DNA from: Loxodes magnus
Lineage: Eukaryota > Ciliophora > Karyorelictea > Loxodida > Loxodidae
NCBI GenBank assembly: GCA_946699065.1
Contig: CAMPDV010000886.1
Location: 1 to 64,000, forward strand
Length of the DNA stretch: 64,000 bases
Direction of reading: 5' to 3'
Program-made: the position numbers and the translations under genes
Shown here: piece after piece, positions 1 through 12,737 of the stretch
Numbering within the stretch: position 1 is the first letter of the stretch
Layout of the letters: every line of letters starts with the position of its first letter
Notes under the pieces: generated by a model
Told to the model about the DNA's origin: nothing
What the model saw: only the letters and a program-made list of their open reading frames with translations
Databases searched by the model: none

Positions 1-1681
1 ATGAGTGGTCACACTAGTTCTGTATCATCTGTGGCTATATCCAGTGATTCAGAGTTCATCGTATCGGGAAGTTTAGATAAAACGGTGAGACTATGGGACG
101 TCAAAACAGGTACCTGTAAGACCATGAGTGGTCACACACATTATGTATCATCTGTGGCTATATCCAGTGATTCAGAGTTCATCGTATCGGGAAGTCATGA
201 TTAGACGATGAGACTATGGGACGTCAAAACAGGTACCTGTAAGACCATGAGTGGTCACACACATTATGTATCATGTGGCTATATCCAGTGATTCAGAGTT
301 CATCGTATCGGGAAGTTTAGATAAAACGGTGAGACTATGGGACGTCAAAACAGGTACCTGTAAGACCATGAGTGGTCACACACATTATGTATCATCTGTG
401 GCTATATCCAGTGATTCAGAGTTCATCGTATCGGGAAGTCATGATTAGACGGTGAGACTATGGGACGTCAAAACAGGTACCTGTAAGACCATGAGTGGTC
501 ACACACATTATGTATCATCTGTGGCTATATCCAGTGATTCAGAGTTCATCGTATCGGGAAGTTTAGATAAAACGGTGAGACTATGGGACGTCAAAACAGG
601 TACCTGTAAGACCATGAGTGGTCACACACATTATGTATCATCTGTGGCTATATCCAGTGATTCAGAGTTCATCGTATCGGGAAGTCATGATTAGACGATG
701 AGACTATGGGACGTCAAAACAGGTACCTGTAAGACCATGAGTGGTCACAATAGTTCTGTATCATCTGTGGCTATATCCAGTGATTCAGAGTTCATCGTAT
801 CGGGAAGTCATGATTAGACGGTGAGACTATGGGACGTCAAAACAGGTACCTGTAAGACCATGAGTGGTCACAATAGTTCTGTATCATCTGTGGCTATATC
901 CAGTTATTCAGAGTTCATCGTATCGGGAAGTAGAGATAAAACGGTGAGACTATGGGACGTCAAAACAGGTACCTGTAAGACCATGAGTGGTCACAATAGT
1001 TCTGTATCATCTGTGGCTATATCCAGTGATTCAGAGTTCATCGTATCGGGAAGTTTAGATAAAACGGTGAGACTATGGGACGTCAAAACAGGTACCTGTA
1101 AGACCATGAGTGGTCACAATAGTTCTGTATCATCTGTGGCTATATCCAGTTATTCAGAGTTCATCGTATCGGGAAGTAGAGATAAGACGGTGAGACTATG
1201 GGACGTCAAAACAGGTACCTGTAAGACCATGAGTGGTCACACACATTATGTATCATCTGTGTCTATATCCAGTGATTCAGAGTTCATCGTATCGGGAAGT
1301 CATGATTATACGGTGAGACTATGGGACGTCAAAACAGGTACCTGTAAGACCATGAGTGGTCACACACATTATGTATCATCTGTGGCTATATCCAGTGATT
1401 CAGAGTTCATCGTATCGGGAAGTCATGATTAGACGATGAGACTATGGGACGTCAAAACAGGTACCTGTAAGACCATGAGTGGTCACAATAGTTCTGTATC
1501 ATCTGTGGCTATATCCAGTGATTCAGAGTTCATCGTATCGGGAAGTCATGATTAGACGGTGAGACTATGGGACGTCAAAACAGGTACCTGTAAGACCATG
1601 AGTGGTCACAATAGTTCTGTATCATCTGTGGCTATATCCAGTGATTCAGAGTTCATCGTATCGGGAAGTCATGATTAGACG

Positions 1682-2662
1682 GTGAGACTATGGGACGTCA
1701 AAACAGGTACCTGTAAGACCATGAGTGGTCACACTAGTTCTGTATCATCTGTGGCTATATCCAGTGATTCAGAGTTCATCGTATCGGGAAGTGGAGATAA
1801 GACGGTGAGACTATGGGACGTCAAGACAGGTACCTGTAAGACCATGAGTGGTCATAATAGTTCTGTATCATCTGTGGCTATATCCAGTGATTCAGAGTTC
1901 ATCGTATCGGGAAGTTTAGATAAAACGATGAGACTATATGACGTCAAAACAGGTACCTGTAAGACCATGAGTGGTCACACTAGTTCTGTATCATCTGTGG
2001 CTATATCCAGTGATTCAGAGTTCATCGTATCGGGAAGTCATGATAAGACGGTGAGACTATATGACGTCAAAACAGGTACCTGTAAGACCATGAGTGGTCA
2101 CACTAGTTCTGTATCATCTGTGGCTATATCCAGTGATTCAGAGTTCATCGTATCGGGAAGTGGAGATAAAACGGTGAGACTATGGGACGTCAAAACAGGT
2201 ACCTGTAAGACCATGAGTGGTCACACACATTATGTATCATCTGTGGCTATATGCAGTTATTCAGAGTTCATCGTATCGGGAAGTAGAAATTATACGGTGA
2301 GACTATGGGACGTCAAAACAGGTACCTGTAAGACCATGAGTGGTCACACTAGTTCTGTATCATCTGTGGCTATATCCAGTGATTCAGAGTTCATCGTATC
2401 GGGAAGTGGAGATAAAACGGTGAGACTATGGGACGTCAAAACAGGTACCTGTAAGACCATGAGTGGTCACACACATTATGTATCATCTGTGGCTATATCC
2501 AGTGATTCAGAGTTCATCGTATCGGGAAGTCATGATTATACGGTGAGACTATGGGACGTCAAAACAGGTACCTGTAAGACCATGAGTGGTCACAATAGTT
2601 CTGTATCATCTGTGGCTATATCCAGTGATTCAGAGTTCATCGTATCGGGAAGTCATGATTAG
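1682..2662 (+). CDS. Open WD40 block, 8 repeats (326 codons)
   Basis: Open segment between two codon-27 TAGs; it opens at a GTG within a unit, and the first ATG is 39 bases in. Alleles in order: TSS-GDK, NSS-LDK with TMRLYD, TSS-HDK with RLYD, TSS-GDK, THY-CSY-RNY, TSS-GDK, THY-HDY, NSS-HD-stop. Seven complete blades would be enough for one propeller, but no signal, partner domain or start context precedes it. It could be a translated fragment or only a chance gap between stops. No function beyond a WD40 scaffold can be inferred. Confidence 0.35.
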   Translation: MRLWDVKTGTCKTMSGHTSSVSSVAISSDSEFIVSGSGDKTVRLWDVKTGTCKTMSGHNSSVSSVAISSDSEFIVSGSLDKTMRLYDVKTGTCKTMSGHTSSVSSVAISSDSEFIVSGSHDKTVRLYDVKTGTCKTMSGHTSSVSSVAISSDSEFIVSGSGDKTVRLWDVKTGTCKTMSGHTHYVSSVAICSYSEFIVSGSRNYTVRLWDVKTGTCKTMSGHTSSVSSVAISSDSEFIVSGSGDKTVRLWDVKTGTCKTMSGHTHYVSSVAISSDSEFIVSGSHDYTVRLWDVKTGTCKTMSGHNSSVSSVAISSDSEFIVSGSHD

Positions 2663-2665
2663 ACG

Positions 2666-3646
2666 GTGAGACTATGGGACGTCAAAACAGGTACCTGTAA
2701 GACCATGAGTGGTCACACACATTATGTATCATCTGTGGCTATATGCAGTTATTCAGAGTTCATCGTATCGGGAAGTAGAAATTATACGGTGAGACTATGG
2801 GACGTCAAAACAGGTACCTGTAAGACCATGATTGGTCACACACATTATGTATCATCTGTGTCTATATCCAGTGATTCAGAGTTCATCGTATCGGGAAGTT
2901 TAGATAAAACGGTGAGACTATGGGACGTCAAAACAGGTACCTGTAAGACCATGAGTGGTCACACACATTATGTATCATCTGTGGCTATATCCAGTGATTC
3001 AGAGTTCATCGTATCGGGAAGTCATGATTATACGGTGAGACTATGGGACGTCAAAACAGGTACCTGTAAGACCATGAGTGGTCACAATAGTTCTGTATCA
3101 TCTGTGGCTATATCCAGTGATTCAGAGTTCATCGTATCGGGAAGTGGAGATAAAACGGTGAGACTATGGGACGTCAAAACAGGTACCTGTAAGACCATGA
3201 GTGGTCACACACATTATGTATCATCTGTGGCTATATGCAGTTATTCAGAGTTCATCGTATCGGGAAGTAGAAATTATACGGTGAGACTATGGGACGTCAA
3301 AACAGGTACCTGTAAGACCATGATTGGTCACACACATTATGTATCATCTGTGTCTATATCCAGTGATTCAGAGTTCATCGTATCGGGAAGTTTAGATAAA
3401 ACGGTGAGACTATGGGACGTCAAAACAGGTACCTGTAAGACCATGAGTGGTCACACACATTATGTATCATCTGTGGCTATATCCAGTGATTCAGAGTTCA
3501 TCGTATCGGGAAGTCATGATTATACGGTGAGACTATGGGACGTCAAAACAGGTACCTGTAAGACCATGAGTGGTCACAATAGTTCTGTATCATCTGTGGC
3601 TATATCCAGTGATTCAGAGTTCATCGTATCGGGAAGTCATGATTAG
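2666..3646 (+). CDS. Open WD40 block, 8 repeats in two identical-type quartets
   Basis: Open segment of 326 codons, with first ATG at 2705. It is built from the quartet THY-CSY-RNY, THY-SIS-LDK (with IGH), THY-HDY, NSS-x, present twice; x is GDK in the first copy and HD-stop in the second. The internal doubling is a 492-bp tandem duplication. The IGH allele is otherwise almost confined to frameshifted units, so these two full-length IGH units are unusual. Reading frame and family are clear; expression is unknown. Confidence 0.35.
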   Translation: MRLWDVKTGTCKTMSGHTHYVSSVAICSYSEFIVSGSRNYTVRLWDVKTGTCKTMIGHTHYVSSVSISSDSEFIVSGSLDKTVRLWDVKTGTCKTMSGHTHYVSSVAISSDSEFIVSGSHDYTVRLWDVKTGTCKTMSGHNSSVSSVAISSDSEFIVSGSGDKTVRLWDVKTGTCKTMSGHTHYVSSVAICSYSEFIVSGSRNYTVRLWDVKTGTCKTMIGHTHYVSSVSISSDSEFIVSGSLDKTVRLWDVKTGTCKTMSGHTHYVSSVAISSDSEFIVSGSHDYTVRLWDVKTGTCKTMSGHNSSVSSVAISSDSEFIVSGSHD

Positions 3647-3688
3647 ACGGTGAGACTATGGGACGTCAAAACAGGTACCTGTAAGACC
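2705..3688 (+). repeat. 492-bp (4-unit) tandem duplication
   Basis: Copy 1 is 2705-3196 and copy 2 is 3197-3688. Each holds THY-CSY-RNY, IGH-THY-SIS-LDK, THY-HDY and an NSS unit; the copies differ at codons 25-27 of the last unit (GDK or HD-stop). A third copy starts at 3689 but departs after one unit. Confidence 0.9.
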
Positions 3689-4507
3689 ATGAGTGGTCAC
3701 ACACATTATGTATCATCTGTGGCTATATGCAGTTATTCAGAGTTCATCGTATCGGGAAGTAGAAATTATACGGTGAGACTATGGGACGTCAAAACAGGTA
3801 CCTGTAAGACCATGAGTGGTCACACTAGTTCTGTATCATCTGTGGCTATATCCAGTGATTCAGAGTTCATCGTATCGGGAAGTGGAGATAAAACGGTGAG
3901 ACTATGGGACGTCAAAACAGGTACCTGTAAGACCATGAGTGGTCACACACATTATGTATCATCTGTGGCTATATGCAGTTATTCAGAGTTCATCGTATCG
4001 GGAAGTAGAAATTATACGGTGAGACTATGGGACGTCAAAACAGGTACCTGTAAGACCATGAGTGGTCACACACATTATGTATCATCTGTGGCTATATGCA
4101 GTTATTCAGAGTTCATCGTATCGGGAAGTGGAGATAAAACGGTGAGACTATGGGACGTCAAAACAGGTACCTGTAAGACCATGAGTGGTCACACACATTA
4201 TGTATCATCTGTGGCTATATCCAGTGATTCAGAGTTCATCGTATCGGGAAGTCATGATTATACGGTGAGACTATGGGACGTCAAAACAGGTACCTGTAAG
4301 ACCATGAGTGGTCACAATAGTTCTGTATCATCTGTGGCTATATCCAGTGATTCAGAGTTCATCGTATCGGGAAGTAGAGATAAAACGGTGAGACTATGGG
4401 ACGTCAAAACAGGTACCTGTAAGACCATGAGTGGTCACACTAGTTGTGTATCATCTGTGGCTATATCCAGTGATTCAGAGTTCATCGTATCGGGAAGTCA
4501 TGATTAG
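3650..4507 (+). CDS. Open WD40 block, 7 repeats (285 codons)
   Basis: Open from just after a TAG to the next TAG. Alleles: THY-CSY-RNY, TSS-GDK, THY-CSY-RNY, THY-CSY-GDK, THY-HDY, NSS-RDK, TSC-HD-stop. The first unit starts a third, incomplete copy of the preceding 492-bp quartet. Seven repeats match the usual blade number of a WD40 propeller, but the block ends inside the seventh repeat before its VRLWD strand. No neighbouring regulatory sequence is visible. Confidence 0.33.
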   Translation: MRLWDVKTGTCKTMSGHTHYVSSVAICSYSEFIVSGSRNYTVRLWDVKTGTCKTMSGHTSSVSSVAISSDSEFIVSGSGDKTVRLWDVKTGTCKTMSGHTHYVSSVAICSYSEFIVSGSRNYTVRLWDVKTGTCKTMSGHTHYVSSVAICSYSEFIVSGSGDKTVRLWDVKTGTCKTMSGHTHYVSSVAISSDSEFIVSGSHDYTVRLWDVKTGTCKTMSGHNSSVSSVAISSDSEFIVSGSRDKTVRLWDVKTGTCKTMSGHTSCVSSVAISSDSEFIVSGSHD

Positions 4508-5858
4508 ACGGTGAGACTATGGGACGTCAAAACAGGTACCTGTAAGACCATGAGTGGTCACACACATTATGTATCATCTGTGGCTATATGCAGTTATTCA
4601 GAGTTCATCGTATCGGGAAGTCATGATTATACGGTGAGACTATGGGACGTCAAAACAGGTACCTGTAAGACCATGAGTGGTCACAATAGTTCTGTATCAT
4701 CTGTGGCTATATCCAGTGATTCAGAGTTCATCGTATCGGGAAGTCATGATTAGACGGTGAGACTATGGGACGTCAAAACAGGTACCTGTAAGACCATGAG
4801 TGGTCACACACATTATGTATCATCTGTGGCTATATGCAGTTATTCAGAGTTCATCGTATCGGGAAGTAGAAATTATACGGTGAGACTATGGGACGTCAAA
4901 ACAGGTACCTGTAAGACCATGAGTAGTCACAATAGTTCTGTATCATCTGTGGCTATATCCAGTGATTCAGAGTTCATCGTATCGGGAAGTTTAGATAAAA
5001 CGATGAGACTATATGACGTCAAAACAGGTACCTGTAAGACCATGAGTGGTCACACTAGTTCTGTATCATCTGTGGCTATATCCAGTGATTCAGAGTTCAT
5101 CGTATCGGGAAGTCATGATAAGACGGTGAGACTATGGGACGTCAAGACAGGTACCTGTAAGACCATGAGTGGTCACACACATTATGTATCATCTGTGGCT
5201 ATATGCAGTTATTCAGAGTTCATCGTATCGGGAAGTAGAAATTATACGGTGAGACTATGGGACGTCAAAACAGGTACCTGTAAGACCATGAGTGGTCACA
5301 CTAGTTCTGTATCATCTGTGGCTATATCCAGTGATTCAGAGTTCATCGTATCGGGAAGTAGAAATTATACGGTGAGACTATGGGACGTCAAAACAGGTAC
5401 CTGTAAGACCATGATTGGTCACACACATTATGTATCATGTGGCTATATCCAGTGATTCAGAGTTCATCGTATCGGGAAGTTTAGATAAAACGGTGAGACT
5501 ATGGGACGTCAAAACAGGTACCTGTAAGACCATGAGTGGTCACACTAGTTCTGTATCATCTGTGGCTATATCCAGTGATTCAGAGTTCATCGTATCGGGA
5601 AGTCATGATTAGACGGTGAGACTATGGGACGTCAAAACAGGTACCTGTAAGACCATGAGTGGTCACACACATTATGTATCATCTGTGGCTATATCCAGTG
5701 ATTCAGAGTTCATCGTATCGGGAAGTTTAGATAAAACGGTGAGACTATGGGACGTCAAAACAGGTACCTGTAAGACCATGAGTGGTCACACACATTATGT
5801 ATCATCTGTGGCTATATCCAGTGATTCAGAGTTCATCGTATCGGGAAGTCATGATTAG

Positions 5859-6230
5859 ACGGTGAGACTATGGGACGTCAAAACAGGTACCTGTAAGACC
5901 ATGAGTGGTCACAATAGTTCTGTATCATCTGTGGCTATATCCAGTGATTCAGAGTTCATCGTATCGGGAAGTCATGATTAGACGGTGAGACTATGGGACG
6001 TCAAAACAGGTACCTGTAAGACCATGAGTGGTCACAATAGTTCTGTATCATCTGTGTCTATATCCAGTGATTCAGAGTTCATCGTATCGGGAAGTCATGA
6101 TTAGACGGTGAGACTATGGGACGTCAAAACAGGTACCTGTAAGACCATGAGTGGTCACACACATTATGTATCATCTGTGTCTATATCCAGTGATTCAGAG
6201 TTCATCGTATCGGGAAGTCATGATTAGACG
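5859..6230 (+). pseudogene. Run of single-repeat fragments, each closed by TAG
   Basis: Three successive units (NSS, NSS-SIS, THY-SIS) each carry the codon-27 TAG, so no open stretch exceeds one blade. The same happens near 1433-1681 (two units), 9297-9545 (two) and 27842-28213 (three). These stretches are the least protein-like parts of the array and show that TAG units can be amplified next to each other. Confidence 0.7.
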
Positions 6231-9200
6231 GTGAGACTATGGGACGTCAAAACAGGTACCTGTAAGACCATGAGTGGTCACAATAGTTCTGTATCATCTG
6301 TGGCTATATCCAGTTATTCAGAGTTCATCGTATCGGGAAGTAGAAATTATACGGTGAGACTATGGGACGTCAAAACAGGTACCTGTAAGACCATGAGTGG
6401 TCACACTAGTTCTGTATCATCTGTGGCTATATCCAGTGATTCAGAGTTCATCGTATCGGGAAGTAGAGATAAAACGGTGAGACTATGGGACGTCAAAACA
6501 GGTACCTGTAAGACCATGAGTGGTCACACACATTATGTATCATCTGTGTCTATATCCAGTGATTCAGAGTTCATCGTATCGGGAAGTAGAAATTATACGG
6601 TGAGACTATGGGACGTCAAAACAGGTACCTGTAAGACCATGAGTGGTCACACACATTATGTATCATGTGGATATATCCAGTGATTCAGAGTTCATCGTAT
6701 CGGGAAGTCATGATTAGACGGTGAGACTATGGGACGTCAAAACAGGTACCTGTAAGACCATGAGTGGTCACACACATTATGTATCATCTGTGGCTATATG
6801 CAGTTATTCAGAGTTCATCGTATCGGGAAGTCATGATTAGACGGTGAGACTATGGGACGTCAAGACAGGTACCTGTAAGACCATGATTGGTCACACACAT
6901 TATGTATCATGTGGCTATATCCAGTGATTCAGAGTTCATCGTATCGGGAAGTTTAGATAAAACGGTGAGACTATGGGACGTCAAAACAGGTACCTGTAAG
7001 ACCATGAGTGGTCACACTAGTTCTGTATCATCTGTGGCTATATCCAGTGATTCAGAGTTCATCGTATCGGGAAGTCATGATTAGACGGTGAGACTATGGG
7101 ACGTCAAAACAGGTACCTGTAAGACCATGAGTGGTCACACACATTATGTATCATCTGTGGCTATATCCAGTGATTCAGAGTTCATCGTATCGGGAAGTTT
7201 AGATAAAACGGTGAGACTATGGGACGTCAAAACAGGTACCTGTAAGACCATGAGTGGTCACACACATTATGTATCATCTGTGGCTATATCCAGTGATTCA
7301 GAGTTCATCGTATCGGGAAGTCATGATTAGACGGTGAGACTATGGGACGTCAAAACAGGTACCTGTAAGACCATGAGTGGTCACAATAGTTCTGTATCAT
7401 CTGTGGCTATATCCAGTGATTCAGAGTTCATCGTATCGGGAAGTCATGATTAGACGGTGAGACTATGGGACGTCAAAACAGGTACCTGTAAGACCATGAG
7501 TGGTCACAATAGTTCTGTATCATCTGTGGCTATATCCAGTTATTCAGAGTTCATCGTATCGGGAAGTAGAGATAAAACGGTGAGACTATGGGACGTCAAA
7601 ACAGGTACCTGTAAGACCATGAGTGGTCACAATAGTTCTGTATCATCTGTGGCTATATCCAGTGATTCAGAGTTCATCGTATCGGGAAGTGATGATAAGA
7701 CGGTGAGACTATGGGACGTCAAAACAGGTACCTGTAAGACCATGAGTGGTCACACTAGTTCTGTATCATCTGTGGCTATATCCAGTGATTCAGAGTTCAT
7801 CGTATCGGGAAGTGGAGATAAGACGGTGAGACTATGGGACGTCAAAACAGGTACCTGTAAGACCATGAGTGGTCACACACATTATGTATCATCTGTGGCT
7901 ATATCCAGTGATTCAGAGTTCATCGTATCGGGAAGTGGAGATAAAACGGTGAGACTATGGGACGTCAAAACAGGTACCTGTAAGACCATGAGTGGTCACA
8001 CACATTATGTATCATCTGTGGCTATATCCAGTGATTCAGAGTTCATCGTATCGGGAAGTCATGATTATACGGTGAGACTATGGGACGTCAAAACAGGTAC
8101 CTGTAAGACCATGAGTGGTCACACACATTATGTATCATGTGGATATATCCAGTGATTCAGAGTTCATCGTATCGGGAAGTCATGATTAGACGGTGAGACT
8201 ATGGGACGTCAAAACAGGTACCTGTAAGACCATGATTGGTCACACACATTATGTATCATCTGTGGCTATATCCAGTGATTCAGAGTTCATCGTATCGGGA
8301 AGTCATGATTAGACGGTGAGACTATGGGACGTCAAAACAGGTACCTGTAAGACCATGAGTGGTCACACTAGTTCTGTATCATCTGTGGCTATATCCAGTG
8401 ATTCAGAGTTCATCGTATCGGGAAGTGGAGATAAGACGGTGAGACTATGGGACGTCAAGACAGGTACCTGTAAGACCATGAGTGGTCACACACATTATGT
8501 ATCATCTGTGGCTATATCCAGTGATTCAGAGTTCATCGTATCGGGAAGTTTAGATAAAACGATGAGACTATATGACGTCAAAACAGGTACCTGTAAGACC
8601 ATGAGTGGTCACACACATTATGTATCATCTGTGGCTATATCCAGTGATTCAGAGTTCATCGTATCGGGAAGTCATGATTATACGGTGAGACTATGGGACG
8701 TCAAAACAGGTACCTGTAAGACCATGAGTGGTCACACTAGTTCTGTATCATCTGTGGCTATATCCAGTGATTCAGAGTTCATCGTATCGGGAAGTCATGA
8801 TTAGACGGTGAGACTATGGGACGTCAAAACAGGTACCTGTAAGACCATGAGTGGTCACACACATTATGTATCATCTGTGGCTATATGCAGTTATTCAGAG
8901 TTCATCGTATCGGGAAGTCATGATTAGACGGTGAGACTATGGGACGTCAAAACAGGTACCTGTAAGACCATGAGTGGTCACACTAGTTCTGTATCATCTG
9001 TGGCTATATCCAGTGATTCAGAGTTCATCGTATCGGGAAGTGGAGATAAAACGGTGAGACTATGGGACGTCAAAACAGGTACCTGTAAGACCATGAGTGG
9101 TCACACACATTATGTATCATCTGTGGCTATATCCAGTGATTCAGAGTTCATCGTATCGGGAAGTCATGATTATACGGTGAGACTATGGGACGTCAAAACA

Positions 9201-10638
9201 GGTACCTGTAAGACCATGAGTGGTCACAATAGTTCTGTATCATCTGTGGCTATATCCAGTGATTCAGAGTTCATCGTATCGGGAAGTCATGATTAGACGG
9301 TGAGACTATGGGACGTCAAAACAGGTACCTGTAAGACCATGAGTGGTCACACACATTATGTATCATCTGTGGCTATATGCAGTTATTCAGAGTTCATCGT
9401 ATCGGGAAGTCATGATTAGACGGTGAGACTATGGGACGTCAAAACAGGTACCTGTAAGACCATGAGTGGTCACACACATTATGTATCATCTGTGGCTATA
9501 TGCAGTTATTCAGAGTTCATCGTATCGGGAAGTCATGATTAGACGGTGAGACTATGGGACGTCAAAACAGGTACCTGTAAGACCATGAGTGGTCACACTA
9601 GTTCTGTATCATCTGTGGCTATATCCAGTGATTCAGAGTTCATCGTATCGGGAAGTCATGATAAAACGGTGAGACTATGGGACGTCAAAACAGGTACCTG
9701 TAAGACCATGAGTGGTCACACACATTATGTATCATCTGTGGCTATATCCAGTGATTCAGAGTTCATCGTATCGGGAAGTCATGATTATACGATGAGACTA
9801 TGGGACGTCAAAACAGGTACCTGTAAGACCATGAGTGGTCACACTAGTTCTGTATCATCTGTGGCTATATCCAGTGATTCAGAGTTCATCGTATCGGGAA
9901 GTCATGATTAGACGGTGAGACTATGGGACGTCAAAACAGGTACCTGTAAGACCATGAGTGGTCACACACATTATGTATCATGTGGCTATATCCAGTTATT
10001 CAGAGTTCATCGTATCGGGAAGTAGAAATTATACGGTGAGACTATGGGACGTCAAAACAGGTACCTGTAAGACCATGAGTGGTCACACTTATTCTGTATT
10101 ATCTGTGGATATATCCAGTGATTCAGAGTTCATCGTATCGGGAAGTTTAGATAAAACGGTGAGACTATGGGACGTCAAAACAGGTACCTGTAAGACCATG
10201 AGTGGTCACACTAGTTCTGTATCATCTGTGGCTATATCCAGTGATTCAGAGTTCATCGTATCGGGAAGTAGAAATTATACGGTGAGACTATGGGACGTCA
10301 AAACAGGTACCTGTAAGACCATGAGTGGTCACACACATTATGTATCATCTGTGGCTATATCCAGTGATTCAGAGTTCATCGTATCGGGAAGTTTAGATAA
10401 AACGGTGAGACTATGGGACGTCAAAACAGGTACCTGTAAGACCATGAGTGGTCACACTAGTTCTGTATCATCTGTGGCTATATCCAGTGATTCAGAGTTC
10501 ATCGTATCGGGAAGTCATGATTAGACGGTGAGACTATGGGACGTCAAAACAGGTACCTGTAAGACCATGAGTGGTCACACACATTATGTATCATCTGTGG
10601 CTATATCCAGTGATTCAGAGTTCATCGTATCGGGAAGT

Positions 10639-12736
10639 GGAGAGAAAACGGTGAGACTATGGGACGTCAAGACAGGTACCTGTAATTCCATGAGTGGTCA
10701 CACACATTATGTATCATCTGTGGCTATATCCAGTGATTCAGAGTTCATCGTATCGGGAAGTCATGATTAGACGGTGAGACTATGGGACGTCAAAACAGGT
10801 ACCTGTAAGACCATGAGTGGTCACACACATTATGTATCATCTGTGGCTATATCCAGTTATTCAGAGTTCATCGTATCGGGAAGTGGAGATAAGACGGTGA
10901 GACTATGGGACGTCAAAACAGGTACCTGTAAGACCATGAGTGGTCACAATAGTTCTGTATCATCTGTGGCTATATCCAGTTATTCAGAGTTCATCGTATC
11001 GGGAAGTAGAGATAAAACGGTGAGACTATGGGACGTCAAAACAGGTACCTGTAAGACCATGAGTGGTCACACTAGTTGTGTATCATCTGTGGCTATATCC
11101 AGTGATTCAGAGTTCATCGTATCGGGAAGTGGAGAGAAAACGGTGAGACTATGGGACGTCAAGACAGGTACCTGTAATTCCATGAGTGGTCACACTAGTT
11201 CTGCATCATCTGTGGCTATATCCAGTGATTCAGAGTTCATCGTATCGGGAAGTTTAGATAAAACGGTGAGACTATGGGACGTCAAAACAGGTACCTGTAA
11301 GACCATGAGTGGTCACACTAGTTGTGTATCATCTGTGGCTATATCCAGTGATTCAGAGTTCATCGTATCGGGAAGTAGAAATTATACGGTGAGACTATGG
11401 GACGTCAAAACAGGTACCTGTAAGACCATGAGTGGTCACACACATTATGTATCATCTGTGGCTATATGCAGTTATTCAGAGTTCATCGTATCGGGAAGTA
11501 GAAATTATACGGTGAGACTATGGGACGTCAAAACAGGTACCTGTAAGACCATGAGTGGTCACACACATTATGTATCATCTGTGGCTATATCCAGTGATTC
11601 AGAGTTCATCGTATCGGGAAGTAGAAATTATACGGTGAGACTATGGGACGTCAAAACAGGTACCTGTAAGACCATGAGTGGTCACACACATTATGTATCA
11701 TCTGTGGCTATATGCAGTTATTCAGAGTTCATCGTATCGGGAAGTCATGATAAGACGGTGAGACTATATGACGTCAAAACAGGTACCTGTAAGACCATGA
11801 GTGGTCACACTAGTTCTGTATCATCTGTGGCTATATCCAGTGATTCAGAGTTCATCGTATCGGGAAGTGGAGATAAAACGGTGAGACTATGGGACGTCAA
11901 AACAGGTACCTGTAAGACCATGAGTGGTCACACACATTATGTATCATCTGTGGCTATATGCAGTTATTCAGAGTTCATCGTATCGGGAAGTAGAAATTAT
12001 ACGGTGAGACTATGGGACGTCAAAACAGGTACCTGTAAGACCATGATTGGTCACACACATTATGTATCATGTGGCTATATCCAGTGATTCAGAGTTCATC
12101 GTATCGGGAAGTTTAGATAAAACGGTGAGACTATGGGACGTCAAAACAGGTACCTGTAAGACCATGAGTGGTCACACTAGTTCTGTATCATCTGTGGCTA
12201 TATCCAGTGATTCAGAGTTCATCGTATCGGGAAGTCATGATTAGACGGTGAGACTATGGGACGTCAAAACAGGTACCTGTAAGACCATGAGTGGTCACAC
12301 ACATTATGTATCATCTGTGGCTATATCCAGTGATTCAGAGTTCATCGTATCGGGAAGTTTAGATAAAACGGTGAGACTATGGGACGTCAAGACAGGTACC
12401 TGTAATTCCATGAGTGGTCACACACATTATGTATCATCTGTGGCTATATCCAGTGATTCAGAGTTCATCGTATCGGGAAGTCATGATTAGACGGTGAGAC
12501 TATGGGACGTCAAAACAGGTACCTGTAAGACCATGAGTGGTCACACACATTATGTATCATCTGTGGCTATATCCAGTTATTCAGAGTTCATCGTATCGGG
12601 AAGTGGAGATAAGACGGTGAGACTATGGGACGTCAAAACAGGTACCTGTAAGACCATGATTGGTCACACACATTATGTATCATGTGGATATATCCAGTGA
12701 TTCAGAGTTCATCGTATCGGGAAGTCATGATTAGAC
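10639..12736 (+). repeat. GEK block, copy A (about 17 units)
   Basis: Defined by the private alleles GEK, NSM and ASSVA. Copy B lies at 13341-15561, offset 2,702 bp at the left and 2,825 bp at the right, so B has one extra unit. A shorter copy C lies at 20586-21832. All three keep the order GEK, THY-HD-stop, THY-SSY-GDK, NSS-SSY-RDK, TSC-GEK, TSS(ASS)-LDK, TSC-RNY. Confidence 0.92.
10774..12087 (+). CDS. Open WD40 block, about 10 repeats (437 codons)
   Basis: Second-longest open block. Alleles: THY-SSY-GDK, NSS-SSY-RDK, TSC-GEK, TSS-LDK with NSM before it and ASSVA inside, TSC-RNY, THY-CSY-RNY, THY-RNY, THY-CSY-HDK with RLYD, TSS-GDK, THY-CSY-RNY, then an IGH unit with the 2-bp deletion that ends it as CGYIQ. 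The GEK, NSM and ASS alleles occur only between about 10.6 and 21.2 kb. Related copies lie at 13476-14912 and 20721-21788. First ATG is at 10813. Confidence 0.38.
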   Translation: MRLWDVKTGTCKTMSGHTHYVSSVAISSYSEFIVSGSGDKTVRLWDVKTGTCKTMSGHNSSVSSVAISSYSEFIVSGSRDKTVRLWDVKTGTCKTMSGHTSCVSSVAISSDSEFIVSGSGEKTVRLWDVKTGTCNSMSGHTSSASSVAISSDSEFIVSGSLDKTVRLWDVKTGTCKTMSGHTSCVSSVAISSDSEFIVSGSRNYTVRLWDVKTGTCKTMSGHTHYVSSVAICSYSEFIVSGSRNYTVRLWDVKTGTCKTMSGHTHYVSSVAISSDSEFIVSGSRNYTVRLWDVKTGTCKTMSGHTHYVSSVAICSYSEFIVSGSHDKTVRLYDVKTGTCKTMSGHTSSVSSVAISSDSEFIVSGSGDKTVRLWDVKTGTCKTMSGHTHYVSSVAICSYSEFIVSGSRNYTVRLWDVKTGTCKTMIGHTHYVSCGYIQ

Positions 12737-12737
12737 G